Shown: positions 37,857 through 46,563, numbered from the stretch's first letter. The stretch: DNA of 64,000 bases from Rummeliibacillus suwonensis (GCF_007896435.1 NZ_VCBL01000001.1:1021345-1085344), one strand, 5' to 3'. The notes: generated from the letters alone by a model not told the origin. Made by a program: numbers and translations.

Positions 37857-38627
37857 ATGTCACAATTGACTGAAAACGACTGTATAGATATTAAATATGA
37901 ACTTCAAAAGGGACGACTTACTATACCAGGAATGAGAGTATATCTTTTAGGGGTACTTTTATATTCTGGGTGTACAGTTGGTATTTCTTTATTTGTTGCG
38001 ACTGCCAACACTGTAGGATGGGAATCACTCTCTAATATTTGGCATACCATTTACTATATTGAAACTATTTTATTTGCTGTTAATATATTACTACCTCTAC
38101 TTTGTTGGAAAATTAATAATGTTAATCAAAATGTATTAGCTATAGCTGTTGTTCTATTTACATATAAAACAATGTTGGATCAATATATTGCAATTTTAAT
38201 GTTTTCAAAGGATAGAGGTTTATATCATTTATATGCTCCATTGGTATTGATAATAATTGCAATAGGATTCATTATTCAAATAATTGTGTTAAGAAATTGG
38301 ATAAAGGGAATTAAGAATAAAAATAAATTAAATAATAAAAGAAAAAGAGTAAAAAAGAAATTATTATTTCTGATCATATTTTTATTTGCCATCATAGTGG
38401 GAACAATGTTTACTAATGATTTATTCGTAGATAAGGAAATTATGTTTATTTTTGTAGTTATGTCAGTGGTTCATATTGCAATGTTAATAGGAAATTGTGA
38501 ATTCATAATAGCCGCTTATTGTGTTTTCCGCTTTCCATCTTTTGCAGTTAATCCGCCACCGCAAAAGAAATCACCATATGTAAATCCTAAGAATCACAGA
38601 AAAAAGAAAAAGAAGAACAAAAGATAA
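37857..38627 (+). CDS. Polytopic membrane protein, candidate immunity protein 2 (paralog)
   Basis: 256 residues, paralogous to the previous product: ANTVGWESLSNIWHTIYYIE aligns with ANTVGWENLSSIWHSVFYVE, and the helices fall in the same order. It has a longer basic middle loop (KNKNKLNNKRKRVKKK) and a C-terminal Pro/Lys-rich tail (NPPPQKKSPYVNPKN, KKKKKNKR). RBS AGAGGTG. Tandem duplication of immunity genes is common where rival toxin variants circulate. In the 71-nt gap, AGGAGG with a TTG at 37815 opens only a 7-codon frame, perhaps a lost start. Confidence 0.66.
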   Translation: MSQLTENDCIDIKYELQKGRLTIPGMRVYLLGVLLYSGCTVGISLFVATANTVGWESLSNIWHTIYYIETILFAVNILLPLLCWKINNVNQNVLAIAVVLFTYKTMLDQYIAILMFSKDRGLYHLYAPLVLIIIAIGFIIQIIVLRNWIKGIKNKNKLNNKRKRVKKKLLFLIIFLFAIIVGTMFTNDLFVDKEIMFIFVVMSVVHIAMLIGNCEFIIAAYCVFRFPSFAVNPPPQKKSPYVNPKNHRKKKKKNKR

Positions 38628-38675
38628 ATAGTTATTCCATATTTTAAATTCTGAATCTATTATATAAAAAGGAGA

Positions 38676-39125
38676 TTGAACATGATCGTACGTGAAGAAT
38701 CACTTGTCATTCGCAATGTTATTTGTGTAGAGGAGATTATTCCACATGAGGAATGGTATTTGCCTGCTTTAAGTTTACGTAGAAATTTAGTGAATAAAGA
38801 TATTTACTATACAAGTCCTGTCGTTTTTAAAGCAGAGGAGATGAAAAACGAGCCTGCCTTTGGAAAATATTCCTATTATATTGGGTTAAATACAGAAGTT
38901 GAAATAGATGATGATGCAGAATTTAAACAATTAGAGTATTTGGAAATTTCTCCAGCCATTTATGTGAGATGTGCAGAAATTGACGAATTAGAAGAGGCTT
39001 ATGCACTTTTAAGAAATTACGCGCAAGAAAATGATTTTATGATAGAAGAACCTTTTTATCATGTATGTTTTGATGCATTTGATCGTGTGATTATGAATAT
39101 TTATGCTCGAGTGAAAGAAGGGTGA
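38676..39125 (+). CDS. DUF5085-like protein 1
   Basis: 149 residues, soluble, acidic. IVREESLVIRNVICVEEIIP, HEEWYLPALSLRRNLVNKD and TSPVVFKAEEM resemble DUF5085 proteins found in LXG operons of Bacillus and Listeria. Function is unknown; a chaperone or secretion-adaptor role is possible. Clear RBS AAAAGGAG. It is 3 nt from the next, related gene. Confidence 0.62.
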   Translation: MNMIVREESLVIRNVICVEEIIPHEEWYLPALSLRRNLVNKDIYYTSPVVFKAEEMKNEPAFGKYSYYIGLNTEVEIDDDAEFKQLEYLEISPAIYVRCAEIDELEEAYALLRNYAQENDFMIEEPFYHVCFDAFDRVIMNIYARVKEG

Positions 39126-39128
39126 GGA

Positions 39129-39581
39129 ATGGTTGTAGATTTTGAAACAATGATGTATAAGAATGTGGTCTGGCATACATATGAACTCCATTTTAGCCAA
39201 TTTGAGCTTGCAATGGAGGATTTTAATGACAAATTGGTGGACGCAAATTTAACAGTAGCAGGTCCCCTCTTTTATGCATTACATAACATTCCTTTTGACG
39301 AAAAAATACTGATCGATATTTATATTCCAATAGAACAATCTTATGTTCCGAAAGAGTCGGATTTATTCTTTCAAAGTTATTTCTGTATAGATGAGATGTT
39401 AATGACGAGAGTAAGAGATCATTTTGAAGCGAGGACCGAAATAGCCTACGATGAATTATTTCAATATGCGATTCGGCATGATTATCAGATCAATTCACCA
39501 ATCTTCCATATTTTAAGAGGTGACGATGAAGGGGAATGGGCAGAATTGAAAGTACGAGTTTACAAGGAAAATGATTTATAA
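39129..39581 (+). CDS. DUF5085-like protein 2
   Basis: 150 residues. FETMMYKNVVWHTYELHFSQ, VAGPLFYALHNIPFDEKILI and SPIFHILRGDDEGEW follow the same layout as the previous protein, so the two are distant paralogs or a heteromeric pair. RBS GTGAGGAATG. The stop codon TAA at 39579-39581 coincides with the outer end of an omega-RNA-like repeat. Last gene of the LXG operon. Confidence 0.62.
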   Translation: MVVDFETMMYKNVVWHTYELHFSQFELAMEDFNDKLVDANLTVAGPLFYALHNIPFDEKILIDIYIPIEQSYVPKESDLFFQSYFCIDEMLMTRVRDHFEARTEIAYDELFQYAIRHDYQINSPIFHILRGDDEGEWAELKVRVYKENDL

Positions 39582-39725
39582 AGTGAAGCTTCCATCAGTG
39601 GGGGTTTTCTTCATCCCCCACTGATGGTTAGCTGAACCAATCGGGCTTTTACGGGCAGTTGTATCTTTCTCGTTTCTCTCTAAACCTTGAGGTTGGGGGT
39701 CTTACTGCCCGTTAAAGCGGGATAA
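39579..39725 (-). repeat. Omega-RNA-like repeat family C, best-preserved copy
   Basis: Complement reads, in order: TTTATCCCGCTTTAACGGGC, AGTAAGACCCCCAACCTCAA, GGTTTAGAGAGAAACGAG, AACTGCCCGTAAAAGCC, GGTTCAGCTAACC (small hairpin), ATCAGTGGGGG-ATGAAGAAAA-CCCCCACTGAT (11-bp hairpin), then GGAAGCTTCACTTTA. GGGCAGT and ACTGCCC (24 residues in and after the loop) can pair to close a multi-branched fold. This layout resembles the omega-RNA/right end of IS200/IS605 elements. It could also act as a terminator for the LXG operon. Confidence 0.75.
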
Positions 39726-39775
39726 AATAAAATTTATAATGAACATAAATAACAGGCGTGTTGATTGGAGAAAAA

Positions 39776-39834
39776 TGAATAAATAGCACGTCTGGATAAA
39801 GATTGTATCTGTTGAGGTGACGTGCTATTTATAT
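39776..39834 (-). terminator. Terminator after the yqfT-like gene
   Basis: AAATAGCACGTC and GACGTGCTATTT pair across a 34-nt loop; on the minus strand it follows the stop at 39848. A stray family B end (CAGGCGTGTTGATT) lies at 39751-39764. Confidence 0.65.
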
Positions 39835-39847
39835 TGCTTACTTCTAC

Positions 39848-40093
39848 CTATATATATTTGCTGTATTTTCCTAGTAATTCTTTTGCTTTCTTTTTGCCAA
39901 GTACCGTTTCGATTTCTTTCGTCACATGATCAGGGATACCTGTTAGTAGCCATGAGATCGAAAACGATGAAAGAAGTGGGCGGAGTTTTTGTATTTCTTT
40001 TTTCGAAAGTGGAATCTGATAAGTTTTGGCATATTCAGCAAGCTCCTTATCTGATTTACGATTAATTTCACTTAATAATGCAAGATAATCCAT
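39848..40093 (-). CDS. Small conserved protein, YqfT/DUF2624-like
   Basis: 81 residues, helical and soluble: KSDKELAEYAKTYQIPLSKK then EIQKLRPLLSS resembles the DUF2624 pattern (LLKYSKQYGIPLS) of B. subtilis YqfT. In B. subtilis yqfT follows nfo, so this gene marks where the backbone resumes after the toxin island. AAGGATGAG ribosome site. Function unknown. Confidence 0.6.
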   Translation of the reverse strand: MDYLALLSEINRKSDKELAEYAKTYQIPLSKKEIQKLRPLLSSFSISWLLTGIPDHVTKEIETVLGKKKAKELLGKYSKYI

Positions 40094-40119
40094 ATACTCA
40101 TCCTTTCAAGAGATTGTTC

Positions 40120-40176
40120 TTTACAAAGCTCCCTCTATCTATTATACTTTGATTCTGTAAATCGTAATGATTATGG
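40120..40176 (+). promoter_or_regulatory. znuCB-zur promoter with Zur box
   Basis: -35 TTTACA at 40120-40125, 17-bp spacer, -10 TATACT at 40143-40148, predicted start near 40155. The Zur-type palindrome TCGTAATGATTATGG (40162-40176) matches TCGTAATNATTACGA at 13 of 15 positions and lies just inside the transcribed region. Zinc-loaded Zur would block the operon, which includes zur itself. Confidence 0.8.
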
Positions 40177-40196
40177 ATTGGAAAGAAGCGAAGCAT

Positions 40197-40970
40197 ATGG
40201 CGCAACAGTTGTTAATTGAATTACAAGATGTTTCATTTCAATATGAATTTACGCAAGTGTTAACAGATATATCTTTAACTGTTAGAGAAGGTGATTTTTT
40301 AGCGTTACTCGGTCCAAATGGTTCTGGAAAATCTACTTTGTTGAAAATTATTTTAGGTCTATTAAAGCCTACAAAGGGTACTGTCAAGTTATTTGGAGAA
40401 CCAAGTTCAACTTTTAAGCATAGAGAGTGGATTGGCTATGTTTCACAAAAATCCAATTCATTTAATGCTGGATTCCCTGCAACTGTAAAAGAGGTTGTAA
40501 CGAGTGGGCTTACTAAAAAAATTGGTCTATTCAAAAGACATTTACCTAATCAGCAAGAGCTTGTGATAAACTCTTTGAAAGCTGTTGGTATGGAACAATT
40601 TGCAAATCGAAACATTGGTGAACTTTCTGGTGGTCAGCAACAACGTGTCTTTATAGCAAGAGCACTAGTTGCAGAGCCAAAACTACTTATTTTAGATGAA
40701 CCAACTGTCGGAATTGACCACGAAAATGTGCAGTCATTTTATGATATGCTGACGAATTTAAATGAGCAACATCATATGACCATGATTTTAGTGACACATG
40801 ATGTTGATACCGTAGCGAGTTCGATCAGCCACGTTGCTTGTTTGAATCAAACGATCCACTTTCATGGCTATAAAGACGACTATGATTCTTTATCCGAGGA
40901 TCAATTGAATGCATGGTATGGTCATGCCGTTCGCAAAATTCATCATGACAATAAGGTGAAACAAAAATGA
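40197..40970 (+). CDS. znuC: Zinc ABC transporter ATP-binding protein ZnuC/AdcC
   Basis: 257 residues: Walker A LLGPNGSGKSTLLK, Q-loop YVSQKSN, signature LSGGQQQR, Walker B KLLILDEPTVGID, H-loop LVTHD. It powers high-affinity zinc import with ZnuB; no binding protein (ZnuA) is encoded nearby. ATG 40197 is chosen because the upstream in-frame ATGs at 40167 and 40173 lie within the Zur operator, and GGAAAGAAGCG precedes 40197. It overlaps znuB by 4 nt. Confidence 0.92.
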   Translation: MAQQLLIELQDVSFQYEFTQVLTDISLTVREGDFLALLGPNGSGKSTLLKIILGLLKPTKGTVKLFGEPSSTFKHREWIGYVSQKSNSFNAGFPATVKEVVTSGLTKKIGLFKRHLPNQQELVINSLKAVGMEQFANRNIGELSGGQQQRVFIARALVAEPKLLILDEPTVGIDHENVQSFYDMLTNLNEQHHMTMILVTHDVDTVASSISHVACLNQTIHFHGYKDDYDSLSEDQLNAWYGHAVRKIHHDNKVKQK

Positions 40971-41815
40971 TTGAATCAATATTACATTATGACTTTCTGC
41001 AAAATGCTTTTTTATCAGGAATTATTATCGGCATCATTGCCCCATTATTAGGTGTTTTTATTGTTGTGCGCCGCTTATCTCTTATTGCAGATGCATTAAG
41101 CCATGTTACGTTGGCGGGGATTGCTGGCAGTTTGTACATTAGCCAAAGTTTCGCAGCACTTGCCACCTTGAATCCAATTTATTTGGGCATTATTTCTGCT
41201 GTAGGGGGATCTGTTTTCATTGAACGCCTGCGCAGATTATATAAGCATTTTGAAGAACTAGCGATCCCTATTATTATGTCAGCAGGCCTTGGGATGAGTG
41301 CTATTTTCATTTCCTTGGCACAAGGCTTTAGTACGGATTTATTTAGCTATTTATTTGGTTCTGTTTCGGCAGTCAGTAGGCAGGATTTATGGATCGTTCT
41401 GGGTATTGCTCTATTGGTATTAGTGTTTATCTCTATGTTTTATAAAGAATTATTTGTTCTTTCTTTTGATGAAGAATATGCAAAAGCAAGTGGTCTACCT
41501 GCTAAAACTATTCATCTGTTCTTTATGATAGTAACAGCACTTGTCATTGCAGCAAGCATGCGGATCGTGGGGATTTTGCTTGTATCATCTTTGATCACAT
41601 TACCTGTTGCAGCAAGTATTCGAATTGCAAAAGGATTCAAGCAAACGATTTTCTTTGCTATTCTATTTGGCGAGTTAGCGGTAGTCGTTGGATTAGTCAC
41701 TGCATTCTATTTAAATTTGGCACCTGGTGGTACAATTGTAGTAACTTCTATTTTAATTTTACTATTCGTCATTATTGGAAAGAAAATGGTAATGACTATT
41801 CGGGCAAAGAATTGA
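40967..41815 (+). CDS. znuB: Zinc ABC transporter permease ZnuB/AdcB
   Basis: 282 residues of the ABC-3 family with eight to nine helices. Markers are [20 protein letters not shown] near the N-terminus, [13 protein letters not shown], and [20 protein letters not shown]. It forms the membrane channel for Zn2+ (or Mn2+) import. Translationally coupled to znuC, followed 16 nt later by zur. Confidence 0.93.
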   Translation: MIESILHYDFLQNAFLSGIIIGIIAPLLGVFIVVRRLSLIADALSHVTLAGIAGSLYISQSFAALATLNPIYLGIISAVGGSVFIERLRRLYKHFEELAIPIIMSAGLGMSAIFISLAQGFSTDLFSYLFGSVSAVSRQDLWIVLGIALLVLVFISMFYKELFVLSFDEEYAKASGLPAKTIHLFFMIVTALVIAASMRIVGILLVSSLITLPVAASIRIAKGFKQTIFFAILFGELAVVVGLVTAFYLNLAPGGTIVVTSILILLFVIIGKKMVMTIRAKN

Positions 41816-41831
41816 AAGGAGTAGGAGGGCT

Positions 41832-42260
41832 ATGAATTTAACAAAAGCATGGGAAATTTTAAAGAAAAGCGGCTTTAAAAAAACAGATAAGCGTGAGCAA
41901 ATTCTAGAAATGTTCGAAGCGACTGAAAAATATTTAACAGCCCGCGACCTGCTTGTTGTGATGAAAAAGGATTATCCAGGTATGAGCTATGATACCATCT
42001 ATCGCAATCTAGCTACATTTGTAAAACTTGGCATATTAGAGGAAACTGAGCTGTCAGGTGAACGCCATTTTCGTATGCAATGTGAAACCGAGCATCATCA
42101 CCATCACTTTATCTGTATGGAATGTGGAAAGATCAAAGAAATCCATCTCTGTCCAATGGATATGCTACAAGAACAATTACCAGAGTATGAAATAGATGAC
42201 CACAAATTTGAAATTTATGGAAAATGTCCTGAATGTATCGCAAAAGCCTGTCATAGTTAA
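41832..42260 (+). CDS. zur: Zinc uptake regulator Zur (Fur family)
   Basis: 142 residues. An N-terminal winged helix ([40 protein letters not shown]) precedes the metal-binding/dimer domain with [15 protein letters not shown] and CPECIAK, the two CxxC pairs of the structural zinc. The operon with znuCB and the Zur box identify it as Zur instead of Fur or PerR. RBS AGGAGGGC. Confidence 0.92.
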   Translation: MNLTKAWEILKKSGFKKTDKREQILEMFEATEKYLTARDLLVVMKKDYPGMSYDTIYRNLATFVKLGILEETELSGERHFRMQCETEHHHHHFICMECGKIKEIHLCPMDMLQEQLPEYEIDDHKFEIYGKCPECIAKACHS

Positions 42261-42286
42261 TGGATGACAGGTTTTTGCTTTTTTTA
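42242..42286 (+). terminator. Terminator after zur
   Basis: AAAGCCTGTCAT (over the last codons) pairs with ATGACAGGTTTTT, then a second T run; it ends the znuCB-zur operon. Confidence 0.85.
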
Positions 42287-42448
42287 TGACCCGAAAATCG
42301 AGTTTATTAACTTTCTGAGGTCGAGTATTTTTAAGGATTTTAGAAGATTTCCAAAATCATACATTGATTGTTTTTTATTATTTTACTTAATTTTTTTTAT
42401 TCTAAACCGATAAAGTAGAGAGAAATAGATTGGAAAGAGGCAAGAGCG

Positions 42449-42826
42449 TTGGAGCATAAAGAATTAATTGCCATAATAAATAAATTGGTTGATGAATTAG
42501 ATTTTATTTCTGCAAGAAAACTGATCGAGGAAAATATGGAGTGGGTCAATCAATATAGGGTTCATCTCAACAGCAATGCTAGAGAGATCCTTGCATTTCT
42601 CAAACATAAACTAGATTCTGGTGAAAAGCCATTGACGAAATCTGATATTGCCACAATAAATGCTATCAATATGTATGCTTCTAAATTTGATTTAAGAGGC
42701 TTAAAGCTGACTATAAAAGGAAAAGAACAATTACTATTAAGAAAAGAAACATTAAATTTCTTAAATACTGATGCCAAGACGTTGCTAGAAAGCATGGGGA
42801 CAATTAAAAAAGAGAGCCAAGAATAG
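42449..42826 (+). CDS. Hypothetical helical protein
   Basis: 125 residues from TTG 42449 with GGAAAGAGGC upstream; soluble, helical, charged (LVDELDFISARKLIEENMEW, SDIATINAINMYASKFDLRG). No domain recognised; it resembles small conserved hypothetical proteins of Bacillales. It stands alone between the zur terminator and a hairpin at 43015. The following 42827-43014 holds nothing else I can identify. Confidence 0.6.
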   Translation: MEHKELIAIINKLVDELDFISARKLIEENMEWVNQYRVHLNSNAREILAFLKHKLDSGEKPLTKSDIATINAINMYASKFDLRGLKLTIKGKEQLLLRKETLNFLNTDAKTLLESMGTIKKESQE

Positions 42827-43014
42827 TAAGCATTTGACTCTTTGAATGGGCAAAAGGAAACTCGTCATTAACAGTATTTTTATGAGGAAAATCAGTGAAG
42901 ATTGATGAATGGTTATCAATTGCTTGAAAGAAATCACAAAATAATTATTCATAATAGGAAATGAAGATGGGACATAAGTTAAAAATGAATAGATTTTAAT
43001 AAAAATCTTGAAAA

Positions 43015-43063
43015 TAAAACCGTATGAAAATCAGCTTTATCAATCTGATTTCATACGGTTTAT
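43015..43063. terminator. Bidirectional hairpin terminator
   Basis: AAAACCGTATGAAAATCAG and CTGATTTCATACGGTTT form a long stem around TTTATCAAT. It suits both the plus-strand hypothetical upstream and the small minus-strand gene at 43099. Confidence 0.8.
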
Positions 43064-43098
43064 TCATTTAATAAGGTTTTGGGTTGGTCTCTTGGATC

Positions 43099-43320
43099 TT
43101 ATTCTTCAAAAGGAAATTCAATCACATATCCCAATCGAATATCACATTGTTCAAGAACAGGTATAGATAATGTGATCATGGTTGAGATAATCAGGCAATT
43201 GATGAGTATTTTGGATAATAGATCTTTGTTTTTCGATTTAAATGTACTGATAATGTATTGAATGAAAAAGAGGAAAATAAAACAATTTACGAAGACATTC
43301 AAAAAATATTGCCAGTCCAT
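43099..43320 (-). CDS. Possible small two-helix membrane protein
   Basis: 73 residues with two hydrophobic helices (FLNVFVNCFIFLFFIQYI; ILINCLIISTMITLSIPVL) and an acidic end. The upstream ribosome site is weak (AGTGGTG). A strong terminator 36 nt after its stop supports it being expressed. No family recognised. The following 43321-43608 shows only AT-rich sequence. Confidence 0.4.
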   Translation of the reverse strand: MDWQYFLNVFVNCFIFLFFIQYIISTFKSKNKDLLSKILINCLIISTMITLSIPVLEQCDIRLGYVIEFPFEE

Positions 43321-43608
43321 TATTCTACACCACTTTTCTCGATTCTTATATGTTTTTCATGCGGATTAATTAGAAAAAAATAGGGCAAAAATGATAATAG
43401 ATCATCAATACGCCTAACATCTCTTTCTTTATTAATTATTATACAAAAAGATTGTTAAAGATAATAGTTTTATGGATTTTAAATATCGAAGATTTATGAT
43501 AAGGTTTGCCAATCTTGTTACAAGTTCATCTATAGTGAATTTTATAATATTTTACAATGTATAATATGAGTTGGGGAAAGTTATAGTAGGGAAAAGGAGA
43601 GTTCTGCC

Positions 43609-44088
43609 ATGAGATTATTAAAAGCCTCTTTATTAGTAATTGTTTTAATCATTGGATTAGTCGGCTGTGGAAAAGGTGATTCTAAAGCAAATACAAGAGA
43701 AATTATTATTCCTAAAACTGAATTTTATCAATATCTATATATTCAAAGTGTAAATGATAAAGGTGTTTCAACAAAAGAGACAAACAAACTAATTCAAGAT
43801 CCTGCCGTCGTACAAGATTATATACGAACTGTTAATCGATCTGTTGTAATGGTTCCTAAATCTGAAAAGCAGGCAGAAGTTGTAAAACAATTAGATAAAA
43901 AAGGAAGTTATATAGTAGCGCTTGGTGATACAAAAGAAATGAATAAACTAACTTATAAGATCTACATGCTTAAGGATGGTACGATTTTCTTCCAAGATAC
44001 AATGAAAAAAGAAATGATGTATATGACAGTCAAAAAAGAGCCTAAGAAACTAGAAAAAGCTAAAGAAATCTTGAATATCAATTTTTGA
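43609..44088 (+). CDS. Small lipoprotein of unknown function
   Basis: 159 residues: signal peptide LLKASLLVIVLIIGLVGC with a cysteine lipobox, then a soluble domain (TEFYQYLYIQSVNDKGVSTK, VVKQLDKKGSYIVALGDTKE, GTIFFQDT). AAAGGAGAG precedes ATG 43609. No family recognised. It is anchored on the outer face of the membrane by inference from the lipobox. Confidence 0.75.
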   Translation: MRLLKASLLVIVLIIGLVGCGKGDSKANTREIIIPKTEFYQYLYIQSVNDKGVSTKETNKLIQDPAVVQDYIRTVNRSVVMVPKSEKQAEVVKQLDKKGSYIVALGDTKEMNKLTYKIYMLKDGTIFFQDTMKKEMMYMTVKKEPKKLEKAKEILNINF

Positions 44089-44311
44089 TGGACATTGAGT
44101 AAGTTTTTTGATAAGGAATATATGGCATAGGCACAATAGTAGAAGTGTTGGTTCACAACACAAATAGAATACTTCAATGCATTAGTTTTGTATCTCTTGC
44201 TTTATTTTCTATGCAAAAACTTTGTATCTTTTCTCTGCTTAGAAAGATTCCGCAACAAATCTAGAGTTTTATTTACGCTGACAGAAAATACGTGTTTACT
44301 CGAAAGAAAAA

Positions 44312-44356
44312 GAGTGCAATTCAGATCGATGCTGAATTGCACTCTTGCTTTTTAGA
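44312..44356. terminator. Bidirectional terminator before yqfW
   Basis: AAAGAGTGCAATTCAG and CTGAATTGCACTCTT form a 15-bp stem. It serves the minus-strand yqfW-ispG operon and possibly the lipoprotein. The 220 bases before it are featureless. Confidence 0.88.
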
Positions 44357-44430
44357 GAGCCTTTCTTTGGAAGATGAAGCTCTTGAATGAATGGATTACC
44401 TAGCTTCCAATACTTCTTTCTCACAATCTA

Positions 44431-45003
44431 TTAAATTCCAAATTCCTTTTTCACCCAATGTTCGGCATCAAGCCAAGTATTGACACGAATAACCCCCTTT
44501 GGAATGGGATCACGATTATACGGAGCATCGAACAACAAAACAGGAACATCTAATTCTTCATGAATATGAATCGCATTATCATGTTTATCTTCCATAAACA
44601 ATTCAACCCCATGTCTACGTCCAGCAAGTACTTTGTCAGTTGAACCAACAATATCAATCGTATCATATGGTAATTGCTTTGTTTTAAACCACTGATCGGT
44701 CACTTCACGGGAGTTTTCTTCACGAGCTGTAATATAGTTTAATGCGACATTGGGATACCAGTCAGATAAAATACGCTGTGCATTTAATTGAACTGGTGGA
44801 TTTTTGTAAATGTTAAGTTCTTCTTTTTTATACCATTTAAAGAATTCCTCTTTAGCAACAGTAAGTGATTCAGTCAGATCATAGGTTTTAAGGTCGTCTA
44901 ATATAATATTCGTGCGAAATGCTTTATTGATATAAGGTAAAAGAAAATCGGGTGTTGTTACTGTACCATCAATATCAATGCCAAAACTATATTTTTTCAT
45001 CAT
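44431..45003 (-). CDS. yqfW: HAD-family 5'-nucleotidase-like protein (YqfW)
   Basis: 190 residues of the HAD superfamily: motif I FGIDIDGTVTTPD, motif II NYITAREE, and later FMEDKHDNAIHIHEEL. It belongs to the NT5C/YqfW group that dephosphorylates (deoxy)nucleotides or related compounds; the substrate is unproven. Tandem ATGs at 45003/45000 with AGGAGG. It is 18 nt downstream of ispG on the minus strand. Confidence 0.85.
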   Translation of the reverse strand: MMKKYSFGIDIDGTVTTPDFLLPYINKAFRTNIILDDLKTYDLTESLTVAKEEFFKWYKKEELNIYKNPPVQLNAQRILSDWYPNVALNYITAREENSREVTDQWFKTKQLPYDTIDIVGSTDKVLAGRRHGVELFMEDKHDNAIHIHEELDVPVLLFDAPYNRDPIPKGVIRVNTWLDAEHWVKKEFGI

Positions 45004-45021
45004 AGAAAATCCTCCTAGATG

Positions 45022-46137
45022 CTAATGTTGCGTGTTTACAGTTTTTTCTTCTTCTTGTTTTTTATAATACTCTTCTGCAAGAATATCAATTTCTTTTTTC
45101 AATTCTTCGACCATTGTTTCTTCTGGTACTTTACGAACTGTTTTACCATGACGGAAAAGTAATCCTTCACCACGTGCACCTGCGATACCGATATCTGCTT
45201 CACGTGCTTCACCAGGACCGTTTACTGCACAACCAAGAACAGAAACCTTGATCGGTGCTTTGATGGTTTGCAGATATTCTTCTACTTCGTTAGCGATTGA
45301 AATTAAATCGATTTCAATACGTCCACAAGTAGGACATGAGATCAATGTTGGCATATTAGAAGCTAAACCGAAAGATTTTAACAATTCTTTGGCTACTTTG
45401 ACTTCTTCCACAGGATCAGCGCTTAAAGAAACGCGTAATGTGTTGCCGATACCTTTTGAAAGGATAGAACCCAAACCAGCAGCAGATTTAATCGTACCAG
45501 AGAACAGTGTCCCCGATTCTGTGATGCCTAAATGTAGTGGATAATCAAATGCACGAGCAGCTTTTTCATAGGCTTCAATAGCCAGATTAATATCAGATGC
45601 TTTCATCGATACAATGATATCGTGAAAATCAAGATCTTCTAAAATTTTAATATGGTGTAATGCGCTTTCTACCATACCATCAGCTGTTGGATAACCATAT
45701 TTGTCAAGAATTTTACGTTCAAGTGATCCGGCATTGACACCTATACGGATCGGTACACCTTTTGCCTTTGCTGCATTGACAACAGCTTCTACTTTTTCTT
45801 TACGACCGATATTACCTGGATTGATCCGGATTTTATCCACACCAGCATCAATGGCTTTTAATGCAAGTTTATAGTCAAAGTGAATATCCGCAACGAGTGG
45901 GATATGAATACGTTTTTTTATGTCAGCTAAAGCATTAGCAGCTCGTTCATCAGGACAAGCAACGCGAACGATTTGGCAACCTGCATCTTCTAAACGAAGA
46001 ATTTCAGCGACTGTTGCTTCAACATCATGTGTTTTTGTAGTTGTCATACTTTGGATGATTACTTCATTGCTTCCGCCGATTGTTAAATCACCTACACGAA
46101 CTTTACGTGTTTTCGAACGGTGCGTGATTTCATTCAT
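45022..46137 (-). CDS. ispG: 4-hydroxy-3-methylbut-2-en-1-yl diphosphate synthase IspG
   Basis: 371 residues. N-terminal TIM barrel ([38 protein letters not shown]) and C-terminal Fe-S domain with [12 protein letters not shown] and [20 protein letters not shown], which provide the three cysteine ligands. It catalyses the penultimate MEP-pathway step, feeding IspH. GGAGAGAG precedes ATG 46137. Confidence 0.96.
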   Translation of the reverse strand: MNEITHRSKTRKVRVGDLTIGGSNEVIIQSMTTTKTHDVEATVAEILRLEDAGCQIVRVACPDERAANALADIKKRIHIPLVADIHFDYKLALKAIDAGVDKIRINPGNIGRKEKVEAVVNAAKAKGVPIRIGVNAGSLERKILDKYGYPTADGMVESALHHIKILEDLDFHDIIVSMKASDINLAIEAYEKAARAFDYPLHLGITESGTLFSGTIKSAAGLGSILSKGIGNTLRVSLSADPVEEVKVAKELLKSFGLASNMPTLISCPTCGRIEIDLISIANEVEEYLQTIKAPIKVSVLGCAVNGPGEAREADIGIAGARGEGLLFRHGKTVRKVPEETMVEELKKEIDILAEEYYKKQEEEKTVNTQH

Positions 46138-46230
46138 GAATTACTCTCTCCTTCGTGGCTTTAAAAGCCTTCACTACAACCTATTTTAGCAGTGTTTCAA
46201 AGAAAATGACAAGAAAGAAACATAAACCGT

Positions 46231-46563
46231 TTAATTTGCACATGAATTAGCGTTTTTTGTCCGAAATGGCAACACAACCTGTTCACCAGGTTTAAAACTT
46301 TGCTTTAACAAGTGGGGATTGAATTTATATACAAGTTCAAGACGATCAGCAAAGGTTAAATTTTCTGCTGGGTATAAAGAAAATAATGATTCCCACGTAT
46401 CTCCTGGTGCAGTTGTAACAGTGATCGTTTGAATTTTATCCGTTTCCTCGCATTTTTGTTTTGGGGTGTAAAAATCCGCTTTTGATATGGTTCCTTCCAT
46501 TAAATCTACTTTTATAAAATATGCACAAATTAAAATAATAAGTGCAGAAACTAGTACTCTCAC
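46231..46563 (-). CDS. yqfZ: YqfZ-like membrane-anchored LysM-type protein
   Basis: 110 residues: one N-terminal helix (LVSALIILICAYFIKV) and a C-terminal LysM-like module (TITVTTAPGDTWESLFSLYP, VYKFNPHLLKQSFKPGEQVV). The place after ispG matches B. subtilis yqfZ. It probably binds peptidoglycan. AAGGGAGGG upstream of the start. Confidence 0.75.
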   Translation of the reverse strand: MRVLVSALIILICAYFIKVDLMEGTISKADFYTPKQKCEETDKIQTITVTTAPGDTWESLFSLYPAENLTFADRLELVYKFNPHLLKQSFKPGEQVVLPFRTKNANSCAN

